Source: Limnoglobus sp043757025 (GTDB lineage Bacteria > Planctomycetota > Planctomycetia > Gemmatales > Gemmataceae). From it: a stretch of 8,849 nt of DNA. The position numbers were made by a program, and so were the translations under genes. The notes under the pieces are model-generated. The model saw only the letters and a program-made list of their open reading frames with translations. It had not been told where the DNA came from and did not search any database. The stretch is from positions 1 through 8,849 of the forward strand of contig JAYVQG010000119.1 of NCBI GenBank assembly GCA_043757025.1, given 5' to 3'. Below, piece by piece: positions 1 to 5,646 of this stretch (its first letter is position 1; every line of letters starts with the position of its first letter).

Positions 1-19
1 CCACCAATTCCGTAGCCAT
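1..19 (-). CDS. Transposase start (partial, left IS copy)
   Basis: The minus strand reads ATG at 19-17, followed by codons for A-T-E-L-V, and then leaves the window. A GAGG ribosome binding site lies about 5-6 bases upstream. From memory, many IS5-family DDE transposases open with a short M-x-x-E-L-V stretch, so this is probably a transposase start, but six codons cannot prove it. A second ATG in another frame (minus strand, around position 45) is also open to the edge and has a poorer ribosome site. Confidence 0.35.
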
Positions 20-94
20 AGCCACCTCTTCCCTGAAGTGCTCATTAACTTACAGAAAATGTCGAATACACGGAATAGATCTTGGACGGGTACT
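1..94 (-). mobile_element. Insertion sequence end (partial, left copy)
   Basis: Bases 2-94 are the exact reverse complement of 8757-8849 (93 bp, no mismatch seen). Identity stops at position 95, exactly where recognisable integrase coding begins. This is what an IS inserted into the integrase gene would look like. Read on the minus strand, the element end starts AGTACCCGTCCAAG and, about 75 bases in, carries a purine-rich ribosome binding site (AGAGG) and an ATG, so it is probably the transposase-start end of the element. The rest lies outside the window. The base next to the junction fits a 3-bp TNA target (TAA on the + strand), as in some IS5-family groups, but the family is a guess. Confidence 0.72.
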
Positions 95-1177
95 AAGCCC
101 GCTACGATTGTGACTCTGAAGCGAGTACGGATCGATCTCGTCGCCGTTTACGGTGCGAATGCGTGTTTGCGATCCATCGGTCCAGAACAAGCCGAACGAC
201 TCAAAACGCACTACCAGAACAAAGGATTGGCGACCGCGACGATTTATCGACGATTGAAAACCGCCCGTATGTTCTTCGACCGAGCGAAGAAATTTTTGCT
301 CATTCCAGAGAACCCGTATCTCTCGGTGAAAAGCAAGAACTCGTTGGCAGTCGAACGCCAGTTCTACATCTCAATCGCTGACGCAAGGAAGCTGCTGGAA
401 TTCGCAAACCCGACTTGGCGGACGATCGTAGCGTTATCGCGTCTGGCAGGGCTTCGCTGCCCGTCCGAGGTGCTATCGCTGAAGTGGGAATACGTCGATT
501 TCGCTTCGAACAAGATGACGGTTTCCAGCCCGAAGACGGAACATATTGAGGGGAAAGCGTTCCGTGTGGTGCCGATCTTCGCAACATTACGACCGTACCT
601 CGAAGATGCCTATGAGTTTGCCGAACCGGGAGAAGTCTACGTGGTTGGTGGGACGCAAGGCGCGGCCTACCGTGCGACATCGCAGAAGCCCGGCGGGTGG
701 GAAAACACCAACCTTCGGACGACCTTCGAGAAACTCATTCGCCGTGCGGGGCTGAATCCGTGGCCGAAGCTCTTTCACAACCTCCGCGCATCTCTGGAAA
801 CCGACTTGATGCAGGAACATCCGATTCACGTCGTGACAGCGTGGGTGGGAAATTCCCCACGTATTGCACTCGGGCATTATCTGCAAACGCTCGATACCGA
901 CTTCGCGAAAGCGGTGAAGGGGTATTCGGAAAGCGGTGCGAAATCCGGTGCAGTGTTGGTGCAAAATGCGGTGCAGACACGATCCGACCCGACGGGACTC
1001 GAAACGACAGAAGCGCCGGGACGCCTAGAAAATAAGGCGTCCCGGCGCTTCTTGTCGTCATCTGTCGCATACTGTACGAATGAACAAGTGGGCGAGGCGG
1101 GACTTGAACCCGCACACTCTTGCGAGTGGGGGATTTTAAGTCCCCTGCGTCTGCCATTCCGCCACTCACCCGAATAG
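38..1177 (+). CDS. Tyrosine recombinase/integrase, 5'-truncated by IS
   Basis: This is a site-specific recombinase of the phage-integrase family, of the kind common in planctomycetes. In the 379-residue frame, residues 20-95 form the helical core-binding domain (starting KPATIVTLKR) and 110-290 the catalytic domain. Visible catalytic residues are Arg140 (GLRCPSE), His247 and Arg250 (HNLR), and Tyr281 (GHYLQ). The usual second His is Asn (WVGNS), which I recall as normal for this planctomycete subgroup. Residues 1-19 are encoded by the IS end, so the GTG at 38 and the ATG at 59 are not native starts; native sequence begins at base 95 and the N-terminal arm is missing. The last 30 or so residues are antisense tRNA-Leu, and the stop lies 6 bases beyond the tRNA. 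Probably inactive or only poorly expressed in this allele, though the catalytic core is intact. Confidence 0.85.
   Translation: MLINLQKMSNTRNRSWTGTKPATIVTLKRVRIDLVAVYGANACLRSIGPEQAERLKTHYQNKGLATATIYRRLKTARMFFDRAKKFLLIPENPYLSVKSKNSLAVERQFYISIADARKLLEFANPTWRTIVALSRLAGLRCPSEVLSLKWEYVDFASNKMTVSSPKTEHIEGKAFRVVPIFATLRPYLEDAYEFAEPGEVYVVGGTQGAAYRATSQKPGGWENTNLRTTFEKLIRRAGLNPWPKLFHNLRASLETDLMQEHPIHVVTAWVGNSPRIALGHYLQTLDTDFAKAVKGYSESGAKSGAVLVQNAVQTRSDPTGLETTEAPGRLENKASRRFLSSSVAYCTNEQVGEAGLEPAHSCEWGILSPLRLPFRHSPE
1011..1050. terminator. Perfect 16-bp hairpin downstream of tRNA-Leu
   Basis: Bases 1011-1026 pair perfectly with 1035-1050, leaving an 8-base A-rich loop. It lies 38 bases past the 3' end of the minus-strand tRNA-Leu, so it is well placed to end the nuoA/tRNA transcript. 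The flanks carry only short T runs (CTGTCGTTTC on the minus side), so it may act as an RNA 3'-end stabiliser rather than a classical U-tract terminator. It also lies inside the integrase reading frame. Confidence 0.55.
1089..1130. other. Probable integration site (att) at tRNA-Leu 3' end
   Basis: A tyrosine integrase gene runs directly into the 3' end of tRNA-Leu, the classic layout of a tRNA-targeting element, with the integrated DNA on the left. The core is inferred to lie in the T-arm/acceptor 3' half; its exact limits cannot be read because the far att copy is outside the window. A second copy of this tRNA 3' end, in direct orientation at the other end of the element, would confirm it. 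Confidence 0.45.
1089..1171 (-). tRNA. tRNA-Leu (anticodon UAA)
   Basis: The minus strand folds as a class II tRNA of 83 bases with discriminator A; CCA is not encoded. The acceptor stem GGGTGAG pairs with CTCGCCC (one G-U pair). The D-arm region contains GGCAGACGC. The anticodon stem GGGGA/TCCCC encloses CTTAAAA, giving anticodon TAA at 1138-1136. A long variable arm (ACTCGCAAGAGT) and a T-arm GCGGG-TTCAAGT-CCCGC complete it. The long variable arm and anticodon agree on leucine. Its 5' end overlaps the stop codon of nuoA on the same strand, and its 3' end abuts the integrase gene, so it is the likely integration target. Confidence 0.97.
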
Positions 1178-1678
1178 TGAATCATCGGAATTCGCACGCC
1201 AATCGGCAAGGCTACGTACCCATTCGAGGTCGCCGCGCTTCCAGAGATACGCAAAGCCTACGAGCAGGATCGCAAAGAAAACGAGCAGTTCGACGAACGC
1301 AAACTGAGCGAATGCGGAGGCGATTTCCGGTGCGGGAACGCTGGTTGCGGCCGGACTGAATTGTCGGGCGATTTCGAGACGTTGCTCGATCGGCGTGGCG
1401 TCTTGTGCGAGTTGATTGGCGGAGCCGAAAACCACCGCCCACGGGAAGAAAAACGCGAGTTCTACGTCGAAAATGACGAAAAGCAGCGCGACGACGTAAA
1501 ACCGCAAGTCGAACTGAATCCATGCCGACCCGATCGGCGGTTCGCCGCACTCGTATACTTCGCCCTTCTCCGGCGAAGGTCGATTTGGCCGAACGAGCTT
1601 GCCGAGCAACAGATTCGCCGCCAGGAACATCGCCCCAACGGCAATAAACACAATCAGCGTCACAACGAGTGCAGTCAT
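1166..1678 (-). CDS. nuoA: NADH-quinone oxidoreductase subunit A
   Basis: Small membrane subunit of respiratory complex I (NADH to quinone, proton-pumping), in the inner membrane. 170 residues, with the family motifs P-x-x-K-x-x-Y-E-C-G-E at about 36-46 and FDLRFYVVALLFVIFDVEL at 56-74. Three membrane helices fall at about 3-25, 60-83 and 123-146. It is longer than many NuoA proteins (about 120-150) because of a loop at about 84-122 between helices 2 and 3. I chose the ATG at 1678 because MTALVVTLIV begins the first helix; the upstream extension is not NuoA-like. The stop TGA (1168-1166) lies inside the acceptor stem of tRNA-Leu. No nuoB follows: the next DNA is the tRNA and then the integrated element, and upstream is the divergent rplC. 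Confidence 0.93.
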   Translation of the reverse strand: MTALVVTLIVFIAVGAMFLAANLLLGKLVRPNRPSPEKGEVYECGEPPIGSAWIQFDLRFYVVALLFVIFDVELAFFFPWAVVFGSANQLAQDATPIEQRLEIARQFSPAATSVPAPEIASAFAQFAFVELLVFFAILLVGFAYLWKRGDLEWVRSLADWRANSDDSLFG

Positions 1679-1834
1679 AGGTTCGCGTCCGATTCGGTTA
1701 CGACACTTTCTGCGTAAACAACTGGCCAGCTTCACTCCGAACTCTATCCTATCAGTTGCACTCGGATTTGGATCCCGACTGATGCGTGGCAGATTGTCTG
1801 CCGAATGCATGTCGGCCGGGTCGCGACTCTATTT

Positions 1835-1840
1835 AGGAGG
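1835..1840 (+). promoter_or_regulatory. Ribosome binding site of rplC
   Basis: A full AGGAGG lies 6 bases before the ATG at 1847. It decides the start: the upstream in-frame ATG at 1805 has no such site and would add residues unlike any L3 N-terminus. Confidence 0.85.
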
Positions 1841-1846
1841 CCTTTC

Positions 1847-2560
1847 ATGGCCCTCGGTTTACTCGGCTTCAAGGTCGGGATGACGGCAGTGTTCGTCGAA
1901 AATGGTAACGCGGAACCGGTCACCGTCATCGAACTCGGGCCATGTCCCGTGCTACAAATCAAGGACGGCAGCCCCGATAAAGATGGCTACATTGCCATCC
2001 AACTCGGCTTCAAAGATAAACCCCGTAAGAACGCGATTCGCTCCGAACAGGGCCACGTCGCATCGAAGTTGGCGTCGAAGCGGAAAGAGAAACGCCAGAA
2101 GGCCGGCGTCGCGATTTCCCCGAAGGCCGACGTCGAACCGCAACGCCACATTCGCGAATTCCGCCTCAGCGAAGTTCCGACGCACAAGGTCGGCGACATT
2201 CTGAAAGTGGCCGACGTGTTTGAAGGCGTGCTTTCGGTCGATGTCATCGGCACCACGAAAGGCCGTGGCTACCAGGGCGTTATGAAGCGCCACAACTTCG
2301 ATGGTCTGCCCGCCGCACACGGTGCCAAGAAGGTTCACCGTCAAGCCGGTTCGACATCGTCGTTGGCGAGTAACCGCGGTTCGGGTCGTCCGAAGAAGGG
2401 TCTCAAGCGAGCCGGTCAATACGGCAACACCCGTACGACGATCCGCAACTTGAAGGTCATCAAGATCGACGTCGAGAACAACCTGATTCTCGTTCGCGGT
2501 TCGGTCCCCGGCTTCAACGGCGCACTCGTCATGGTCCGCCCAACGAACATGAAGAAGTAG
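1847..2560 (+). CDS. rplC: 50S ribosomal protein L3
   Basis: Large-subunit protein that binds 23S rRNA early in assembly and reaches toward the peptidyl-transferase centre. 237 residues (E. coli L3: 209). The N-terminus MALGLLGFKVGMTAVF is typical. The L3 signature is visible at 125-148 (F-x6-D-x2-G-x-T-x-G-R-G-x2-G-x3-R), and the C-terminal part has GQYGNTRTTIRNLKV and GSVPGFNGALV. The extra length comes mainly from a lysine-rich stretch at about 73-98 and a slightly longer central loop (168-187). The loop has no obvious counterpart of the glutamine that PrmB methylates in E. coli L3. The gene stands alone: nuoA is divergent upstream, and a terminator and a convergent desaturase follow, with no rplD/rplW. 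Confidence 0.97.
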   Translation: MALGLLGFKVGMTAVFVENGNAEPVTVIELGPCPVLQIKDGSPDKDGYIAIQLGFKDKPRKNAIRSEQGHVASKLASKRKEKRQKAGVAISPKADVEPQRHIREFRLSEVPTHKVGDILKVADVFEGVLSVDVIGTTKGRGYQGVMKRHNFDGLPAAHGAKKVHRQAGSTSSLASNRGSGRPKKGLKRAGQYGNTRTTIRNLKVIKIDVENNLILVRGSVPGFNGALVMVRPTNMKK

Positions 2561-2585
2561 TTTTCGCTGTCAGCCAGAAACGAAT

Positions 2586-2616
2586 AAAACGCCCACGGTG
2601 ATACCGTGGGCGTTTT
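2586..2616. terminator. Bidirectional terminator, rplC / desaturase
   Basis: Bases 2586-2599 (AAAACGCCCACGGT) pair perfectly with 2603-2616 (ACCGTGGGCGTTTT) around a 3-base loop. A GC-rich core flanked by A4 and T4 gives a U-tract on both strands, so it can end rplC from the left and the convergent desaturase from the right. Confidence 0.9.
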
Positions 2617-2647
2617 AGTTTGTGGCTTCGTGATAATACGATACCGT

Positions 2648-3598
2648 TTAACTTGCGGTTGCGGTCTCTTTGTGCGACGAATCGCGTTCGGCCTGCATTT
2701 CCAAGAATGTCGTGTCGGGGTTCGTTTCCGAGATCAACTTCATGTTCTTCGCTCTCGCCGTTGGTTCGCGGACGTCCCAAACGATGCCGAACCAGGACAA
2801 CACTCGCAGGCTCATATAGGAAATGTCGATCTCGTACCAAGCGAAGCCCTGACGGGCGCTGCTCTGGTAGTGGTGGTGGTTATTGTGCCAGCCTTCGCCG
2901 AAGGTCAGGATCGCGACGATCCAGTTGTTTCGGCTCATATCGGTCGTTTGGTAGCGGCGATAACCGAACAAGTGGCAGACCGAATTCACGCAGAATGTCA
3001 CGTGATAAACGAGTACAGTACTGAGGAAGAAGCCCCAGAATACACCCGGCCAGCCGCCGATGAAGTACGTGGCAACGCCCCATAATGCACCAGGAATCCA
3101 GTGGAAGCGGTCGAGCCATTTCAGTTCGGGATACATCGCCCAATCGCGCATGCCTTGCCAATCGGTGTTGCTTTCGCCGCGTGCCATCACCCAACCTACG
3201 TGCGACCAGAAAACGGAGTTTTTGATCGGCGAGTGCGGGTCGCCGTCGTGATCCGAGTAGCGGTGGTGGTGGCGATGCTCGCCCGCCCACCAGATCGGAC
3301 CGCGCTGCAAAGATGCACACCCGATCGTACCGATGACGAACTGGAACCAACGGCTCGTTTTGTAGGCACGGTGCGCGTAGTAACGGTGGAACCCTGCCGT
3401 CAGTGCCCACACTCGCAGCGAGTATGCGACGGCGCACAAGATCACCGCCGTCCAGGTCGTTTCGACGAAGAATATGCCCGCAACGGCGAGGTGAATCGCG
3501 ATGAACGGGAACAGGTTCACCCATTCCGAGACTTTTTTCAGTACTTGAACGACGGATTTTTTCTGAGCGGCGACCGGGAGAGTGGGTCGGGGTAACAA
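2648..3598 (-). CDS. Membrane acyl-CoA (delta-9 type) fatty acid desaturase
   Basis: Di-iron membrane enzyme that places a cis double bond in a saturated acyl chain using O2 and electrons from a redox partner, adjusting membrane fluidity. 316 residues; the three histidine boxes are clear: HRYYAH at 71-76, HRHHH at 108-112 and HNNHH at 238-242, plus NSVCHLFG at 205-212, which in delta-9 enzymes supplies another metal-ligand His. Hydrophobic segments lie at about 31-65 and 165-205. The start is uncertain: the frame opens with TTG at 3598, and no in-frame ATG lies before the first His box. GGAG lies about 16 bases before this TTG but at a better distance from an in-frame ATT three codons upstream. 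No redox partner gene adjoins it. Confidence 0.93.
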   Translation of the reverse strand: MLPRPTLPVAAQKKSVVQVLKKVSEWVNLFPFIAIHLAVAGIFFVETTWTAVILCAVAYSLRVWALTAGFHRYYAHRAYKTSRWFQFVIGTIGCASLQRGPIWWAGEHRHHHRYSDHDGDPHSPIKNSVFWSHVGWVMARGESNTDWQGMRDWAMYPELKWLDRFHWIPGALWGVATYFIGGWPGVFWGFFLSTVLVYHVTFCVNSVCHLFGYRRYQTTDMSRNNWIVAILTFGEGWHNNHHHYQSSARQGFAWYEIDISYMSLRVLSWFGIVWDVREPTARAKNMKLISETNPDTTFLEMQAERDSSHKETATAS

Positions 3599-3880
3599 AG
3601 GTTGAATAGAAACTCTCCGTGTGGGGTATCGTCCGTCGTTACATGCGAACCGCAGTCAGCGAAACGTACGCAACACCGCGTTCCATTGATATAGGAGATA
3701 AACCGGGCGCTTTCTCGTTCAAAACGGAAAATTTCGCGAACAATCGACCCTCAGGCCCACTGCTTTGGCGAGATTATCCGCGTAACTTCGCCGTTTCACA
3801 CATTCGATCTTGACCTTCGGACGAATACGTGGATAGTAATCGAATTGCATCGGCGACGACTTTCTTTTCGGTTACCTCGC
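3599..3880. other. Divergent intergenic region, no gene seen
   Basis: This 282-base gap lies between the divergent desaturase and zinc-ribbon genes and must hold their promoters. I see no convincing -35/-10 pair. A short open frame (3619-3813) starts with GTG without a ribosome site and has no familiar composition. An AGGAGA at about 3694 has no start codon at a usable distance. Confidence 0.5.
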
Positions 3881-4561
3881 ATGATCCAGTTTTTGTGTTC
3901 GGGATGTCAGCAGAGTTTCACCGTCGACAATTCGCGTGCCAACAGCATTGGAACATGTCCGAAATGTAGCTCGCGGTTTTATGTGCCGGAATCCCCAGAC
4001 GCACCTGCTCCGCCGCCTCCGCAGCCGGTTCGCAAATCGCCGAAACCACTCGAACTGGTCACGCTCAAACGACATCGTTACGAAGACGAGGAAACGCGGC
4101 GTAACAGCCGGAAGCGCACCGAAGACTGGGATGATGACGAGGACGAGGAAGACGATGAGCCGGCTCGCAAAACGAAGAAGCGACGCAGCAAGAAGAAAAA
4201 ACCGCTCTCTTTTTTCGACGCAGGCAACTCGTTTAGCGTCTTCCTACTGGGCTATGTCGGGCTGTCGATACTGATAATGATGTTGTCGTTCGCCGTCCCC
4301 TCGGCCATCTTTGTTCCACTAGTTCTCGCCTGGTTGGTGGCCAGTGGCGCTGGCCTCTGGTTTACCATTTTGACGTTCCAAGACAGCTTAGAAACGGGCT
4401 TATTGTGTATGTTCATACCGTTCTATGGGCTGTTTTACCTGATTACGAACTTCGATTACGTGAAAAAGTCGTTTTATTTAAGCTTGGTGAGCATGCTCAT
4501 GATGTTCATGAGCATACTCGTGATGGCAAAGCATTTTAATATCGCGAATCTCGCAGGCTGA
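3881..4561 (+). CDS. Zinc-ribbon multi-pass membrane protein
   Basis: Function unknown. 226 residues from the ATG at 3881; the upstream TTG at 3845 would add an arginine-rich stretch before the conserved opening. Residues 1-36 form a zinc ribbon with CSGC (7-10) and CPKC (about 27-30), a module that opens many planctomycete membrane proteins. A proline-rich stretch, a strongly acidic run (DDDEDEEDDE, about 84-93) and a strongly basic run (KTKKRRSKKKKP, about 97-108) follow. The C-terminal half has about four membrane helices (roughly 117-140, 141-162, 167-190 and 198-220). The charged linker would lie in the cytoplasm with the ribbon. The gene converges on the TIGR03067-type gene, and no strong terminator hairpin is visible in the 24 bases between them. 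Confidence 0.8.
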   Translation: MIQFLCSGCQQSFTVDNSRANSIGTCPKCSSRFYVPESPDAPAPPPPQPVRKSPKPLELVTLKRHRYEDEETRRNSRKRTEDWDDDEDEEDDEPARKTKKRRSKKKKPLSFFDAGNSFSVFLLGYVGLSILIMMLSFAVPSAIFVPLVLAWLVASGAGLWFTILTFQDSLETGLLCMFIPFYGLFYLITNFDYVKKSFYLSLVSMLMMFMSILVMAKHFNIANLAG

Positions 4562-4585
4562 ATTGAGCTTGAGCGAACGGTTGCG

Positions 4586-5044
4586 TTACTTCTTTTCGGA
4601 CTTCTTCATGGTCCACAGGAAATAGCCGTTCTCCTTGGTGGACTCGAACGTCTTCGGTCGATCCTTGTTTTCGGTGTTGTAACAGATCTTCAACTTGTCG
4701 CCGTCGAGTGAGATAATCCCGATCGCCTTATTGCCTTTTAAGTCATCGGGGTACACGATCTCCAGGTCGATCTCGACGGGTGAGGTGTCTGGCTTCAGCT
4801 TGTAGGAGAACTCGAACGTTTGCTCGGGTTTTTCGCCTTCAATTTTGAAGGTGTCTTTCGTGATTTCGACGAATTGCCCCTTGAGGCGATCGGCGTCGGC
4901 TTTCTCGCCGGACTTCACACCCTCGATGTCCACGTACTTGCCCAACAACTTCGCGGGATCGAGTTTGTCCGTTTTGTTTTCGGCACCGGCGACTGCGACG
5001 ATCATCGAAGCCGCGAACAATCCCAAAATACGACTCATCGTCAT
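4586..5044 (-). CDS. Secreted TIGR03067-type planctomycete protein
   Basis: Function unknown. 152 residues from the ATG at 5044, chosen because AAAGGGG lies about 6 bases upstream; the TTG at 5062 would start inside that site. An N-terminal signal peptide (MTMSRILGLFAASMIVAVAGA) suggests export, with cleavage near Ala21. The rest resembles the planctomycete domain known as TIGR03067: an opening LLGKYVDIEGVKSGEKADADRLKG, the central phrase GIISLDGDKLKICY (109-122), then DRPKTFES and a C-terminal strand (GYFLWTMKK). In this family the repeated strands suggest a small lipocalin-like beta-barrel. It lies 28 bases downstream of the Rrf2 regulator on the same strand and may be its operon partner. 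Confidence 0.82.
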   Translation of the reverse strand: MTMSRILGLFAASMIVAVAGAENKTDKLDPAKLLGKYVDIEGVKSGEKADADRLKGQFVEITKDTFKIEGEKPEQTFEFSYKLKPDTSPVEIDLEIVYPDDLKGNKAIGIISLDGDKLKICYNTENKDRPKTFESTKENGYFLWTMKKSEKK

Positions 5045-5072
5045 ACGTTTCCCCTTTGGCAAATGTGTGTGC

Positions 5073-5543
5073 TCATTCCGTCATACTGTTTTTACGGCGA
5101 GGGAGTAGCTCTTGCATCGGCGGAAATTCGCAGAGTGGCACGCTCGTCGTCGGTTCGTTCACGACCTCGGCGAGCGTCGTGCCGGCGAACGCCGATTCGA
5201 CGGCTGCGAGTGCGTTATCGAGCCGCTTATGCAGTGGGCACAGGTTCGTGCCGTGCGTGCTGAGTCCGAGCGGGCAGACTTTGATTCGCTGGATCGGTTC
5301 GACCGCGTTCACGACTTCGAGAATCGTCAAATTCTCCGGCGACCGCGCGAGCTTCACTCCGCCGCCGACGCCGCGCTGCGAGCGGATCACGCCCGAACGC
5401 ACCATCCCCTGAAGGATTTTCGCCAAATAAGCCGATGGCACCTTCGTCGCCTTCGCCACTTCCTCGGTGGTACACGATCGGTCCGGATTCTGCGAGAGGT
5501 AAACGACGGCGCGTAATGCGTATTCGACGGTCTGAGAAAACAT
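5073..5543 (-). CDS. Rrf2-family transcriptional regulator
   Basis: DNA-binding regulator of the IscR/NsrR/RsrR family. 156 residues: a winged helix at 1-65 (MFSQTVEYALRAVVYLS; TTEEVAKATKVPSAYLAKILQ recognition region; wing GVGGGVKLAR at 58-67), then a dimer helix carrying Cys90, Cys102 and His105. Their spacing (C-x11-C-x2-H) matches the first and third cysteines and the histidine of IscR, but the middle cysteine position is Thr96, with His97 next to it. Glu7 aligns with the Glu8 that ligates the [2Fe-2S] cluster in Streptomyces RsrR. A cluster-binding redox or NO sensor with unusual ligands is inferred. A further Cys138 lies near the C-terminus. It is divergent from the 480-residue gene at 5647, its likely target along with itself. 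Confidence 0.92.
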   Translation of the reverse strand: MFSQTVEYALRAVVYLSQNPDRSCTTEEVAKATKVPSAYLAKILQGMVRSGVIRSQRGVGGGVKLARSPENLTILEVVNAVEPIQRIKVCPLGLSTHGTNLCPLHKRLDNALAAVESAFAGTTLAEVVNEPTTSVPLCEFPPMQELLPRRKNSMTE

Positions 5544-5577
5544 GAAGGACTTTCGCGGGCGTGTCGGTACGAGTCGC

Positions 5578-5597
5578 GATTATCGTATACCAATTAT
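5578..5597. promoter_or_regulatory. AT-rich patch, candidate promoter/operator
   Basis: The 103 bases between the divergent regulator and the 480-residue gene are GC-rich except for this 20-base AT-rich patch. It carries ATTAT twice in direct orientation around GTATAC, and a GATAAT on the minus strand that could be the regulator's own -10 box. No good -35 box or clean palindrome is visible, so this is only a candidate site for the Rrf2 protein. Confidence 0.25.
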
Positions 5598-5646
5598 GTC
5601 GCGCAGGCCGCTTATTTTCGTGGATCGCCCGAACTCATGGAGAATT

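Noticed and set aside
1805..1846. Upstream start for L3
   Set aside because: No ribosome site; the AGGAGG before 1847 and the conserved MALGLLGFKVGMT start are decisive.
3619..3813. 64-codon open frame between divergent genes
   Set aside because: GTG start without ribosome site and no familiar features; it lies where promoters are expected.
5542..5646. N-terminal extension of the 480-residue protein
   Set aside because: The ATG at 5542 overlaps the start codon of the divergent regulator, and the added residues look random; the ATG at 5647 has a ribosome site and sits next to conserved sequence.
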